64,000 bases of DNA from Phaseolus vulgaris (lineage: Eukaryota > Streptophyta > Magnoliopsida > Fabales > Fabaceae). Positions 12,739-23,395 of this stretch are shown here, piece after piece; positions within the stretch are counted from its first letter, which is position 1, and the number at the start of each line of letters is the position of its first letter. The notes beneath the pieces are model-generated. The model saw only the letters and a program-made list of their open reading frames with translations. It did not search any database and was not told the DNA's origin. The translations under genes were made by a program, and so were the position numbers. Location: the NCBI RefSeq assembly GCF_000499845.2, contig NC_023749.2, positions 9,034,013 to 9,098,012 on the forward strand. Direction: 5' to 3'.

Positions 12739-14266
12739 TGTTAACCTTTCTTTCACTCTACGTTCTTCCCCTAATGTCAGTTTTAGATGTTGGGACAAAA
12801 TACTCAATTTATTTGGTTTTAGGGTTTCAACAGAAAAATTAGATTTCTCTATTTATTTATTTATTTCATAATAATAATAATAATCTAGACAGCAATTTTG
12901 ATTTTGTTTTAGTATTTTTTAATCAATTTTTCACTTCCTTCGTTAGTTCTTTATGTTTACTTGTACGTTTTAAAGTTCACGGTTTCTTGATAAATAGTTA
13001 TTTTTAATGTATAATAAAAATAATAATATAAAAATGTGAGATATTTGGCATTCCAAAAGTAATAATAATAGTTTAGATAATTTAATTTTGATATAATTTT
13101 CTTTAAAAATCATAAAGGAATCTTATAAGAGAGTTTTTTTAATTGTATAATTACACTATTATATAAAAAATATATTTAGTAACTTCGGTGTTATTTTGGA
13201 TAATTTTATCTCTTAACAAATAAAGAAAATATTTATTAAATAAAAAACTATTTGTTTAATAAAATAAATAATTTAATAATTTATTTTTATTTTAAAATAA
13301 CTAAATAATTTTTCTTTTTAAGAATAATGGTTGTATAATTTTTTTAATACTAACTTTACAAAATTATATATATATATATATATATATTTGAAATTGTATT
13401 ATTATTTTTAATTATTTATTGATATGATAAAAAAATAAGAAAAATAAAACTAAACTATATTAACATTCTTTGATATCATGTTTAAATTAGACAATTTTAC
13501 CTTTTAATAAATAAAAAATAAACTTTATTTATTAAATAAAAATTATTTATTAAATAAATAAAATAATTGAATAATTTGTCTTTATTTAAAAAAAAACGAA
13601 AAAACTTCTATTTCCAAAAATAATGGTTATATAACTTTTTTTTAATAATGTTTTTACAAAATTATATGTCTTTTTTAAATTATATTTTTTAATTAGTTAT
13701 TGATAAAAAATAATAAAATTATAAAATTGTATATATTTTAATGTAATACAAACATAATAATCTGTTTACTGCATTTATTTTTTACAAATATCTAATTATA
13801 ATTTCTTTCTAAAATAACACTAATGTTATCAATGAATTGAAATAGGTTCCCACTCATCAATTGTGACACTCTTGTTTCTTTTTTTTCAAAACATGCTCTA
13901 TGTAACATGAACACACAGTTCCTTTGAGCATAAAAATAATTTTGGCAAATCATTTGAAGTGCAAAAATTCTGGAAGTGTATGTGCAAAATGTTGAGCAAT
14001 AGAAGAACTCTCTAAACCTTTAACCAGATCTGTCAATTCACAAAAAGAAAATAGACCTTTCTGATTGTTCAGTTTGAATATCACATCTCAAATCAAATGA
14101 CAAGAACTTGTGCAATGTTCAGAATTCAGGTGTCTAATGCACATTTCCTAATCAAAATCTCAAAATACAATGAAATCACAAATTATGTCACATACCATAC
14201 AACCACATGGTTCTAGTTACATCACACTTTTTTCCAGAAGTAAGGTTACTTGCATTAGCATTAATT
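12739..14266. other. Intergenic, AT-rich, with a tandem duplication
   Basis: The first 100-150 bases are the 5' flank of the minus-strand IPT2-like gene. The rest is AT-rich and non-coding and includes the ~290-bp duplicated unit listed separately. The region from about 13850 to 14266 probably carries the 3' untranslated region and downstream flank of the DUF662 gene. Confidence 0.6.
13198..13750. repeat. Degenerate tandem duplication (two ~270 bp copies, period ~290)
   Basis: Copy one, from about 13198, and copy two, from about 13489, share in order: GAT/CAATTTTA(T/C)C, TTTATTAAATAAA, AATAATTTA/GAATAATTT, AATAATGGTT(G)TATAA, TTTTACAAAATTATAT and TAATTA(T/G)TTATTGATA. Small indels and substitutions separate them, so the duplication is old. 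Confidence 0.6.
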
Positions 14267-15969
14267 TCAGTTTAGGGTATCTACGTTTTTGCTTAACTCC
14301 TCCAACTTCTTCATTCTCAACTTCTCACTTTCTGTCACCAGCTGAATAAAGACAGAACAAGACAAGTAAGGACACAAATTTAGAAAGTTTTACACACACT
14401 CAAATCATCAAACAAATTCTTACCTCCATTAGTTTGGTAACAAGTTGAGCTTTTTCCTTGTTTTTCTCATTGAAAGCGTCAAGGGCTTCCTTATATTCTC
14501 TTTCCTATCATCCCATAAAAAAGATAGAAAAATCAAGTTTAAATCATTTATACTGAGAGAATCCTGATATGTTTACAACCAACAGTGAATTGAATTGTTC
14601 CATGTTACAACGGTTAAAAGTACCATTTGACATGTATAGTAAATTTGGCTATTTGTGTAACTAGTATTTGGAGTTCCTGTTTAATACTTATTCTCTTTTT
14701 ATCTGTCAAACTATTTATGAAAGTAAAGTGGTATCAGCAATGGTGAGTTATGATTGCTTTATGGTTCATATCTCCCTTCAACCCTTTTTCTTTATTTTAT
14801 TTTTCTAGGCATAATGATGCAAAAGAAGCTTGCATGAGGAATTTGAAATCTCCCATTGAACCAAATAGATCATTTTCTAAGGGGACATTTTAAACACAAT
14901 TATTAATAATGAACAGCTTAACCACTAAATAATCATGTCCACTTTGCCTCCCAGTTGATGAGACAATATGGGGCCAAGCAAGCAAGCATGGTTTATTGAT
15001 TAAATTCTTTTCAGTGCTCAAGTGTTTGTATCAAAAGCTGTGTAAGTAAACCAGATGGGGATCACTTTGCCACCTTAAGTAAATCCTATGGCTTAAGTTA
15101 AGAATAGATTTTAGAAATGTCAAAAGCAAAACAACTGGTAAACAGTTGGAAAACCTCACCTTTCTTTGGCAGGTTTGGCCCAGTGGCTTTAACTCTTTGT
15201 TCACACTGTCTATCTTCTTTCGAACCATTGCAACTTCCTTCCTCAATGGATCTGTCAGACCCTCAAGCTCCTACAACATCATATTCAGTTTTTTTGAGCA
15301 ATTACTACTCAACACTGGTGACATGTGAGTAATTGTTTAAGAACAAGGAAAAATAACCAATACACCACACACCACACAGCAATTGCCTTTGAATTTCTGA
15401 TCATCCTCAATTCTTGCTCAAAGATTTTATGAGAAAATTAAAAGGAAACAAAGTTTCTAATCAGATTGACCTGCTTGGTTTACAAACACGAATAGATTCT
15501 ATACTTTTTTCCCATACCTTTTATTGGCGTGTTTGGGAAGACAAGTAAGAAATCAGGTCTCAGAGGTAGAAGTTATAACTATTGGCTGCTTAACATGAAA
15601 AGCATATCTGGAATGTGGAACCAAACACGCTATATGTTGATTTATGTGTGAAACATACAAGACCAGAAAACAAATAAAGCATGAAAGCTTAGAGCTAAAC
15701 CAAACACTTACTTCTCTAATCTCGGCCAAGCGTTTTGTTTCCTCCTCTACTCGACCCAGATAAGCATGAACCTTGTCCCTCACCTCCATTTTCTTCCTCT
15801 CAATTTCTTCTTCCTTTGCTCTGAACATTGCCAAAGCTGATCTTGACATCTCCTCTTCCTTGTCATCCCTCATTGGACTCTGGTTGACGTTAATCATCCC
15901 CGAATTCCTCACACGCTGCACATTTGTTTGTTGTTGGTGTTGCTCATACGACTGTTTTGGTGTTGCCAT
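14267..15969 (-). CDS. RAB6-interacting golgin-like protein (DUF662)
   Basis: Inferred exons are 15969-15712, 15270-15160, 14504-14424 and 14341-14267, all GT-AG and all in phase 0, giving 174 residues. Plant members of this family are about 190 residues and are annotated by similarity to RAB6-interacting golgin (GORAB/SCYL1BP1); their plant function is poorly known. The N-terminus is Q-rich and variable. From about residue 37 the protein is one long, highly charged coiled coil, with EEEMSRSALAMFRAKEEEIE, RVEEETKRLAEIREELEGL, DPLRKEVAMVRKKID, LKPLGQTCQRKEREYKEAL and ESEKLRMKKLEELSKN. The charged core is conserved in Arabidopsis DUF662 proteins as I remember them. No signal peptide or membrane segment is present. 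The ATG at 15969 opens the family-like N-terminus MATPKQSYEQ. Confidence 0.88.
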
Positions 15970-18846
15970 TGTTGCACCACAGACGATAACACTCTTTTCC
16001 TCTCCAAGGCCAGTTATCTCCCGTTTTCTTTCTCTGTTCTTTTTCTCTTTTTCTTGGAATGATGGCTCTACTTTCCCCTAAGGTGCTTATAAACAGGACT
16101 GGCTTTAAGGGTGTGAGACTAAGCAGTTTATTTTGTTAACAAACCATAGAATAAGCCCAAATGACAGATATGACTGTTAAAAGCTATGAAGCTAACAGTG
16201 GATTTATCTTCTCTAAACAAATACTTAGAGTTTTTCCTGCCAACTTTACTCACAAGCCAACTTGATTATATGGCACTATCAAAGTTCTAGTATTGGATTT
16301 GGAAGATGTTATATGTTGAGAGTATAGATGTTAAGTCTTTGACTACACTTCTCCGTTTTATTATTCCCTGAAAACTTAGTGAAGAATCTTTTATGAGAGC
16401 GATTTGGTTAGGTAGCAATTTTCTTAAGTTGGTATATTGGCAAATTCAGCTAACTACTGTTCCTCAACGTGGCATCTATAGTCTATGTATGGACCAAAAA
16501 ATTTACAAAGGCGCGTGCATATATATAGTTATATACCTCCTTCCCCGCGGTAACTTGCAGGATCATATAATCTTTTTACCACTTTTAATAAGGCAAATCT
16601 TTTTAGATCTATATAAGGTAACATATATATACAGGTATTTTTCTTAAGAAGTTTCTAAGAAGCGTTGGTAATTATATAAGTGCTTTCTTTAAGATAGAAA
16701 GGTGCTTGGACCATAAGTTTTGGTTGAGGAGTGAACAGAAAGGGCCACCTACTGCTATATAAAGCATGAATGTGGGAGAGCCTTAGGAAGCAAGACAGAG
16801 TAGGAGAACTAGCAGTACCCAGTTGCCTTTATAAAAAATTATTACCCATATGGATGACCAGACCAAAAATGCATTTTCTGGAGCAGAAAGTCACATACTC
16901 ACACAGCTTGGCACAGTAAGAAAGGGGCTTCCAACTTATGTTCTAAATAATTGCTCTCACATTACACTGGGCCAAGCACCGTTGAGTTCCACTTGATGAA
17001 TCTAGGTGAGAAAAGTGAAAACACAAAGCATTATCTTAGAATCTTATTTCATTTTTAAGGTAATATTTTTCCAGGATATGACCACCTTTTTAATTGAGTC
17101 TGGGATTGTTTAAAATTTCTTCAACAAACACATATAACGAGAATGCTTTAAGTAGGGACAAGTACAACACGAGTAAAAATACATGAAAGAGTGGATGGTG
17201 AATACTTTCCAGGCTGATTTGTGATCCTTCATTATTAGTTAGTGTTCGTAATAGTTTTTTTTTTTTTTGTTACATCATCATGTTAATTTGTGGATTAGCC
17301 AATTAGGATATGTGTTCGAGTTAATCATGCACTTGTATGGTTCTTAAAACTCCATCCAGAGAACCCTACTTCCTGATGTATACTCAAAAGTCAGAAAAGC
17401 TTAAAAGTCAATCCAACTCTGTCAAGCGTGGTGTATACATTCAAAGATCTGTAAACTTTCTGCTGAACTTATTGGAGGCATTTGAATGTTATATGCCCCA
17501 CAGTCCACCCACCCAAAAAATTACAGTTTCCAGCTTAGTGGTTAGTTGCTGTGCTCTTGTTTGTGGGTTTTGACCGTCCATGAACTTCCAAGTATCTGAA
17601 TTTTGATCAACAGCATTGAATATCTGAGTTCTGTAACTGCTGCCTACTGGCTGTAGTACGTCATGTCGAGCTTTGAATTGCATAGGCCCACCAGGGTCAA
17701 CGTATCACATTTCCACTGAATCTATCCTGCAAAAGATTTTGCTTTGTCTGATTATAATACGAATTTGTTTGCTGCTTGTGTACATGATCAATCAAAACCT
17801 CGAGGAAGACAAAGTACGTGCTAGATTTGCACCAGGGGCAAATCTGTGTTTACATTCAAACACTAAAATATGCTTTGATCTCACTGAGAAACAGATTGCT
17901 TCCTCCTTTAATAACAAAGTTGCTTGCTTAATAGCATGCATGGACCGAGAAAATTTGCCCTTGGGTTCTGTGCCTAGGATTTGGTAGAGAATACTCGCAC
18001 CCAACCACATCACAAACTTCGAGTCTTGAAAATTTCCGATTTTCTCAGTGTAGGCTGAATACTACACCAAAAATGGGGATAGTTTGAATCTGAATGGAAG
18101 ACGCGATGAGCCCATATTTACAAGGGTTACCATTAAAAAGGTGGATTTCCAAATATGTATTCGACAAGAAAGTTAAAGAATAGCTCAGATGACTCCTAGC
18201 CCGATGTTGTTACTCTTTTTAATTAATAAATATGTATAAACACTTCAGTTTCATATTAATAGTTTGAAGGATTGAATCAAGCTTCTAATTATATCGTGTT
18301 TGATTTTCAGTTAGACATTTCTACTTGGTACGGGAAAAACCTACGGAAAAATTCTTTTACCCAAACCGTGGTTGGAGGTGGAGGCCTCTCCAATATAAAA
18401 CCAAGATGCATTATAAATACAAATGCTATGGAATTCCAATGTGTTTCACATGTTCCTGCCACCACCTATAGCTTAAGGCTAACTATTCGCCAGGCAATTC
18501 CACTGGACTACACACCATGCACACCATAAAGCAAGAGTTGAAATGCTTAACGACAAATGAGGAATACAGTTGAGCTTGTGTAACGCATGCAAAACAAGGA
18601 CAAAGCATACACCAGAATCTGAAACCAGCAGTCTGAGCCAATTCACCCAATTTGATTATATAAAACATACAATGAACAACTTCCATTATAAAGTTATAAA
18701 TCCCCAATGGCAGTCAAAATCTGCAACTAAGCAATTTTATTAAGAGAACAAACATAAATTGCAAAGAAAACCAGTAGTCCATATTAAGAAGGCTATAGTT
18801 GTTTTGTGAGGCAAATCGCCCACCTCCTCAATTCGAAATTCCCCGG
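15970..18846. other. Intergenic region without a recognised gene
   Basis: Open frames here are short, overlap on both strands and resemble nothing I know. The stretch next to 15970 is the promoter side of the DUF662 gene. A short perfect hairpin, AGATTTGC - ACCAGGG - GCAAATCT, sits near 17822-17844. TATA-like strings occur near 18390-18420 on the plus strand. An unannotated non-coding transcript cannot be excluded. Confidence 0.55.
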
Positions 18847-20317
18847 TCATTCTTTCTTTCCAATTCCATGCGACATATTATAGATTCCTCGTCCCTGGAC
18901 AAAATGCATAAAACAGTGTCTATATAATATGACTCGAGACAAATGGAGCATTGGAGACACACTGATAATGAAGTCAACAGAGACAAGTAAAAAAACCATA
19001 TTACAATTAACTTACAATCATATAAAGTGATGTAGCAGCCAAAGCCAGAGGTATGGCCACAGATGTAACCTTATCCATGGGTCCCTTCAAGTAGGTATGC
19101 CTGTGGATATTCTGGTAATATTTTTGCTTCTCAAAAAGCTTTTCTCGTGGTCTAAATGGTGCTTCTGGCATCCTGCATATCAAAGCCAATGATTATCTTA
19201 TTTGTTTCCCAACTATATAAAATAAGAAGAAAACATGGCATGAAATGAATTGAAACAAAACAGAACTTCAGCAATGCTATCCCCCGCTTTTGTCACCACC
19301 ACAAACACAGCAGATAGAGAGAAGTACTTGAAGCCTTTAACTAGTTCCAACTTAAGCATAGAACAAAGCAGGAGAAAAAACAAAAGATAAAGAAGGAAAA
19401 AATGCGATAAATATATAACTAAAGCACCATACTACCAAAAAATCGAATCACCCAACTGTGATTTGTCATTTGTATAAAATAAAGTGGAGATTTTCAGGTG
19501 AACAAGAATATGCAAAAGCTATATACCAATAATCCAGTGCAGACAGTTCTCAGTTTCACCAGATAATATCTAACATGTCACATTAGAAAAAGCTCTACAT
19601 GTACAAAAAAAAAAACAATTTTCCAAACTCCAGTAAGCAAGAAAATATCTCTTGCTACATTCTCCTCACAACTCCAAAATCTCTTCACCAAGTACTATTG
19701 TATACTATCAAGTCTAGCAGGTGCAACTGTTCATGCCTTTGCACCACGCACACTGTCCCGTATGGATGTGCATAGTGGGTGGTTTTATTTGTAAACAAAA
19801 GATTCGTCAATTGTTGTCCAAACAAATATTATTATACTATATGTGCCAAAAGAACAAGAACAGAATTGACATCACCAAATACTTGCAACAACAACCTAGG
19901 AACAAAGGTATGCCTAACCCTAATGTTATTTTACACAACTTGAAGTAAACTTCACAGTTTCATAATTCAAAAGAACATTAAATGAATAATCTCCCCCCGT
20001 CCGCCACACACACACACGTAACAGATGAAAAACAAGATTGAAGCGTCAATTTCGCTAAAAACGAAAATAGGGAAAACAACAAACTATCGGGATTTAATCG
20101 AGAAGACACAATCGAATACAGCAACAAATTGAGAAATGATAAAAACCAGCATCATGGATAAGGCACACTGTATGAAAAGGATCCAAACACGGGAATTCGG
20201 TAAAATTTATTTGATTAGATTAAAATAACAAAAAAGGGGAAAACGAGATCTGGGAGAAGAGTGTGGCTAAATCGTGCAGTGAGTGAGTAATAGAGTTGGG
20301 GCTTTACGAGCTTACAT
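18847..20317 (-). CDS. Cytochrome c oxidase subunit 7a-like small protein (At4g21105 type)
   Basis: Inferred coding exons are 20317-20316 (only AT of the start codon), 19172-19016 and 18894-18847, giving 68 residues. The sequence begins MMPEAPFRPREKL, continues HTYLKGPMDK, has one hydrophobic helix VTSVAIPLALAATSLYMIG at about residues 36-54, and ends GRGIYNMSHGIGKKE. This is the arrangement of the plant proteins annotated as cytochrome c oxidase/electron carrier (At4g21105 in Arabidopsis, about 68 residues), probably a single-pass inner mitochondrial membrane component of complex IV. All introns are GT-AG. If the split ATG is not used, the next codon, ATG at 19171, gives an otherwise identical 67-residue protein. 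A TATA box precedes the 5' exon. Family identity is strong; the biochemical role rests on family annotation. Confidence 0.88.
19173..20315 (-). other. Leader intron of the COX7a-like gene, splitting the start codon
   Basis: On the minus strand the donor is CCAT|GTAAGC at 20315 and the acceptor is ATATGCAG|GATGCC at 19173. The joined sequence reads CCAT-GATGCC, so a first ATG is made across the junction, directly followed by a second ATG in the same frame. An intron of over 1.1 kb next to the start is common in plant housekeeping genes and often raises expression. Confidence 0.75.
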
Positions 20318-20426
20318 GGAATAGAGGCGATGAATTTCTCTAACGATTGTGAGATTTGTGATGAAGAAGAACGACGAACTAGCTCTGTGACAATTTAGGA
20401 TCTTTACGATTGGGGAAGATAAACGA

Positions 20427-20435
20427 ATTTTATAG
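20427..20435 (-). promoter_or_regulatory. TATA box of the COX7a-like gene
   Basis: The minus strand reads CTATAAAAT, a close match to the plant TATA consensus, about 110 bases upstream of the first coding bases. A transcription start near 20395-20400 would give a leader of about 80 bases. Confidence 0.55.
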
Positions 20436-20486
20436 GGCTCCGTTTACCTATTTATTGACCCGGTCCGAACCAAAGTTCCCGCTCCG

Positions 20487-20670
20487 TAACAACTATTTTA
20501 GGGGTTAAAATAAAGTTAATTATAAAAAATAAAAAATGTTATAAATTTAGAACACATCACTACCTTCAAAAGATCATAATTTATAATATTTTAAAATAAC
20601 TTCATCTTGTAACTATTATTGTAGAGGTTAAAATAGAATCAATTATAAAAAATACAAAAATGTTATGAAA
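20487..20670. repeat. Direct repeat, two ~60 bp copies ~126 bp apart
   Basis: AACTATT(TTA)..AGGGGTTAAAATA followed by AATTATAAAAAATA and AAAATGTTAT occurs at about 20489-20541 and again at about 20615-20668 with few changes. It lies between the divergently oriented COX7a-like gene and the PPR pseudogene. Confidence 0.6.
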
Positions 20671-20830
20671 AAAATAGATATATATATATATAAGTCAAAA
20701 AAATAAGAAATAAAAAGGTTATTTGTTTATTTATTTATCACTTTAATTTAGTGTTCCTGTTTCGCGGCTTCCGCGCGTGAGATCTTTGTTCCGGCGCGGC
20801 GCGGCACAGCTCCACCCGTGCACAGTCACC

Positions 20831-23395
20831 ATGTCCACTTCAATCCTCTCAGGTCTCAAACCCATTTCCGTTATCACCCTCAACCAAGGTATCCTCAAAC
20901 CCGCTTTTGAATCCTTAACCCTCCTTTCTTCTCACCCACTCACGTCCCCCTCGCGTCTCGAACACGCGCATCCTCTCCTCCTTGACTTCTGCACCACTGA
21001 GAAAGCCCTTCCAAAAGGCCAATAGTTGCATGCCTGTTTGCTGAAATCTCACGTTTCGGTGTTTCTAGCCACCAAGCTCGTTCATATGTACGGAAAATGT
21101 GGAAAATGTGGCTCTTTGCTCGATGCACTCAAAGTGTTCGATGAGATAACTGAGAGAACTATTTTTACCTGGAATGCCATGATGGGTGCGTTTGTGTCAA
21201 GTGGGAAATACCTCGCAGCAATTGAGTTGTACAGAGAGATGAAAGCCCTTGGTGTGGCGCTAGATTCTTGTACTTTTCCCTCTGTGCTTAAAGCGTGTGG
21301 TGCTCTTGGTGAAACCCGCTCAGGGGTTGAAATTCATGGTGTGGCTATTAAGAGTGGATATGGTGAAGTTGTGTTTGTGTGTAATGCGCATATAAGTATG
21401 TATGCCAAGTGTGGTGATCTTGATGGGGCTAGGGTGCTGTTCGATGGGATTATGATGGAGAAAGAGGACACTGTTTCTTGGAATTTTATTATTTCGGCAC
21501 ATGTAGCAGAAGGAAAATGTTTGGAGGCATTGTCGCTTTTTAGAAAAATGCAGGAGGTTGGTGTCGAGAGTAATACATATACTTTTGTTGCAGCTCTTCA
21601 AGGTTGTGAGGATCCCTCGTTTGTTAAACTGGGTATGGAAATTCATGGTTTCGTGGTCGAATGGAGGATTCTGTAAGAGTTTTTGATAGTATGCTTTGCA
21701 GGGATTGTGTATCTTGGAATACATTGCTCTCCGGTTTGGTTCAAAATGAGCTCTATAGTGATGCTCTAAATTACTTTCGGGATATGCAGGGTTCTGGCTT
21801 GAAGTTTGATCTTGTGTCAGTGTTAAACTTGATTGCCGCATCTGGCCGATTGGGAAATTTATTGAAAGGGAAGTAAGTTCATGCCTATGTAATAAGAAAT
21901 GGAATGCATTCTAATATGCAGATTGGGAACACATAGATATGTATGCTAAATGTTTCTGTCTGAAATATATGGGTCGTGCTTTTGAATGTATGCCTAAAAA
22001 GGATCTGATTTCTTGGACAACTGTTATTGCTGGATATGCACAGAATGAATGCCATCTGGAAGCAATGAATTTGTTCCGGATGGTTCAGGTGGATGAGATG
22101 GTTGTTGACCCCATGATGATTGGAAGTGTTTTGCAGGCTTGTACCCAGTTGAAATCTAAAAACTTTGTCAGAGAGATTCATGGTTATGTTTTGAAGAGAG
22201 ATTTAGCTGATACAGTGCTACAAAATGCCATTGTCAATGTATTCGGAGAGGTTGGACATATAGATTATGCAAGACGTGTATTTGAGTCCATTAAATCCAA
22301 AGATATTGTGTCTTGGACAAGTATGATTACCTGCTGTGTTCATAATGAACTTCCAGTTGAAGCTCTTGAACTTTTCTACATTCTAAACCAATTTAAAATT
22401 CATCCTGATTCTATAGCTGTCATTAGTGCACTCTCTGCCACTGCTAGTTTATCTTCATTGAAGAAAGGATAGGCGATTCATGGGTTTCTGATCAGGAAAG
22501 GTTTCTTCTTGGAGGGACCAATTGCTAGCTCCCTAGTGGAAGTAAGGTCATTGCTTTATTCAAGAAAATAACTGATGAAAATGTTATTCCTGACCATATA
22601 ACCTTTTTAGCTTTATTAAATGCATGCAGCCATTCAGGGTTAATGGATGAAGGTAAGAGGATTTTCGATATTATGAAATATGAATATCAATTGGAACCAT
22701 GGCCAGAACATTATGCCTGTATGGTTGATCTCCTCAGCCGTTCCAATTCCCTCGAAGAGGCTCATCGTTTTGTGAGAAACATGCCTATCAAACCTACTTC
22801 TGAAGTTTGGTGTGCTCTTGCATTCATTCTAATAAAGAATTGGGAGAGATTGCAGCAAAGAAGCTCTTACAATCGGATACAGAGAATTCAGGAAAATGTG
22901 TTGATATCAAACATCTTCGGAGCATATGGAAGATGGAATGATGTTGAAGAAGTGAGGTTGAGAATGAAGGGAAAGAAGAAGACACCAGCAGGATGCAGTT
23001 GGATTGAGGTAGAAAATAAGATTCATACCTTCATGGCAAGGGACAAGTCTCATCCAAAGTCTGATGATATTTGTCTAAAACTAGCTCAGTTTACAAAACT
23101 TCTGGGAAAAGGAGGGTATAGGGCTCAAACGAAGTTTGTGTTCCACAATGTTAGTGAAGAAGAGAAAACACATATGTTATACAGACATAGTGAAAGGTTG
23201 GCCCTTGATTATGGTCTGCTTGTTACACCAAACAGTACTTTCATTCGAATCACAAAAAACCTTCGAATTTGTGATGATTGTCATGCATTCTTTAAGATAG
23301 CATCAAAAGTCTCCCAAAGGACCCTTGTTGTAAGGGATGCCAATAGGTTCCATCACTTTGAAAGAGGAATTTGTTCATGTGGAGATTTGTGGTGA
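20831..23395 (+). pseudogene. DYW-class pentatricopeptide repeat protein pseudogene (OTP86/At3g63370-like)
   Basis: Intact members of this class are organelle RNA-editing factors: PPR repeats read the RNA and the DYW domain is the cytidine deaminase. OTP86 (At3g63370) acts on plastid rps14 RNA in Arabidopsis. The intronless sequence still shows PLS-type repeats (DALKVFDEI, WNAMMGAFVSSGKYLAAIEL, ISMYAKCGDLDGARVLFD and later units), an E region, and a DYW domain with HSERLA, CDDCH and the terminal CSCGDLW. It cannot make the full protein. In-frame stops lie at 21023-21025 (TAG where Q is expected), 21874-21876 (TAA for E) and 22470-22472 (TAG for K). There is a deletion with frameshift near 21655-21662, a ~4-base deletion near 21931-21936, a deletion of about 100 bases near 22537-22548, and a frame excursion at about 22815-22890. 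The start used is 20831; an in-frame ATG lies at 20777. Most of the sequence between the lesions remains highly readable, so inactivation is probably fairly recent. Confidence 0.9.

Noticed and set aside
12739..12807. Upstream in-frame ATG giving a longer IPT2 N-terminus
   Set aside because: The added residues resemble nothing in the family; the ATG at 12738 puts the P-loop at the usual distance. The longer form is not excluded.
17822..17844. Perfect 8-bp hairpin AGATTTGC/GCAAATCT
   Set aside because: It is too short to separate from chance in a 64-kb window and no gene or terminator context supports it.
17337..18013. Overlapping open frames on both strands suggesting a gene
   Set aside because: There are no recognised motifs, no consistent splice structure, and both strands are equally open, so chance is the simplest reading.
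20777..21676. Two adjacent PPR open frames as separate small genes
   Set aside because: They are one PPR reading frame broken by a TAG; the downstream piece starts in the middle of a conserved repeat.
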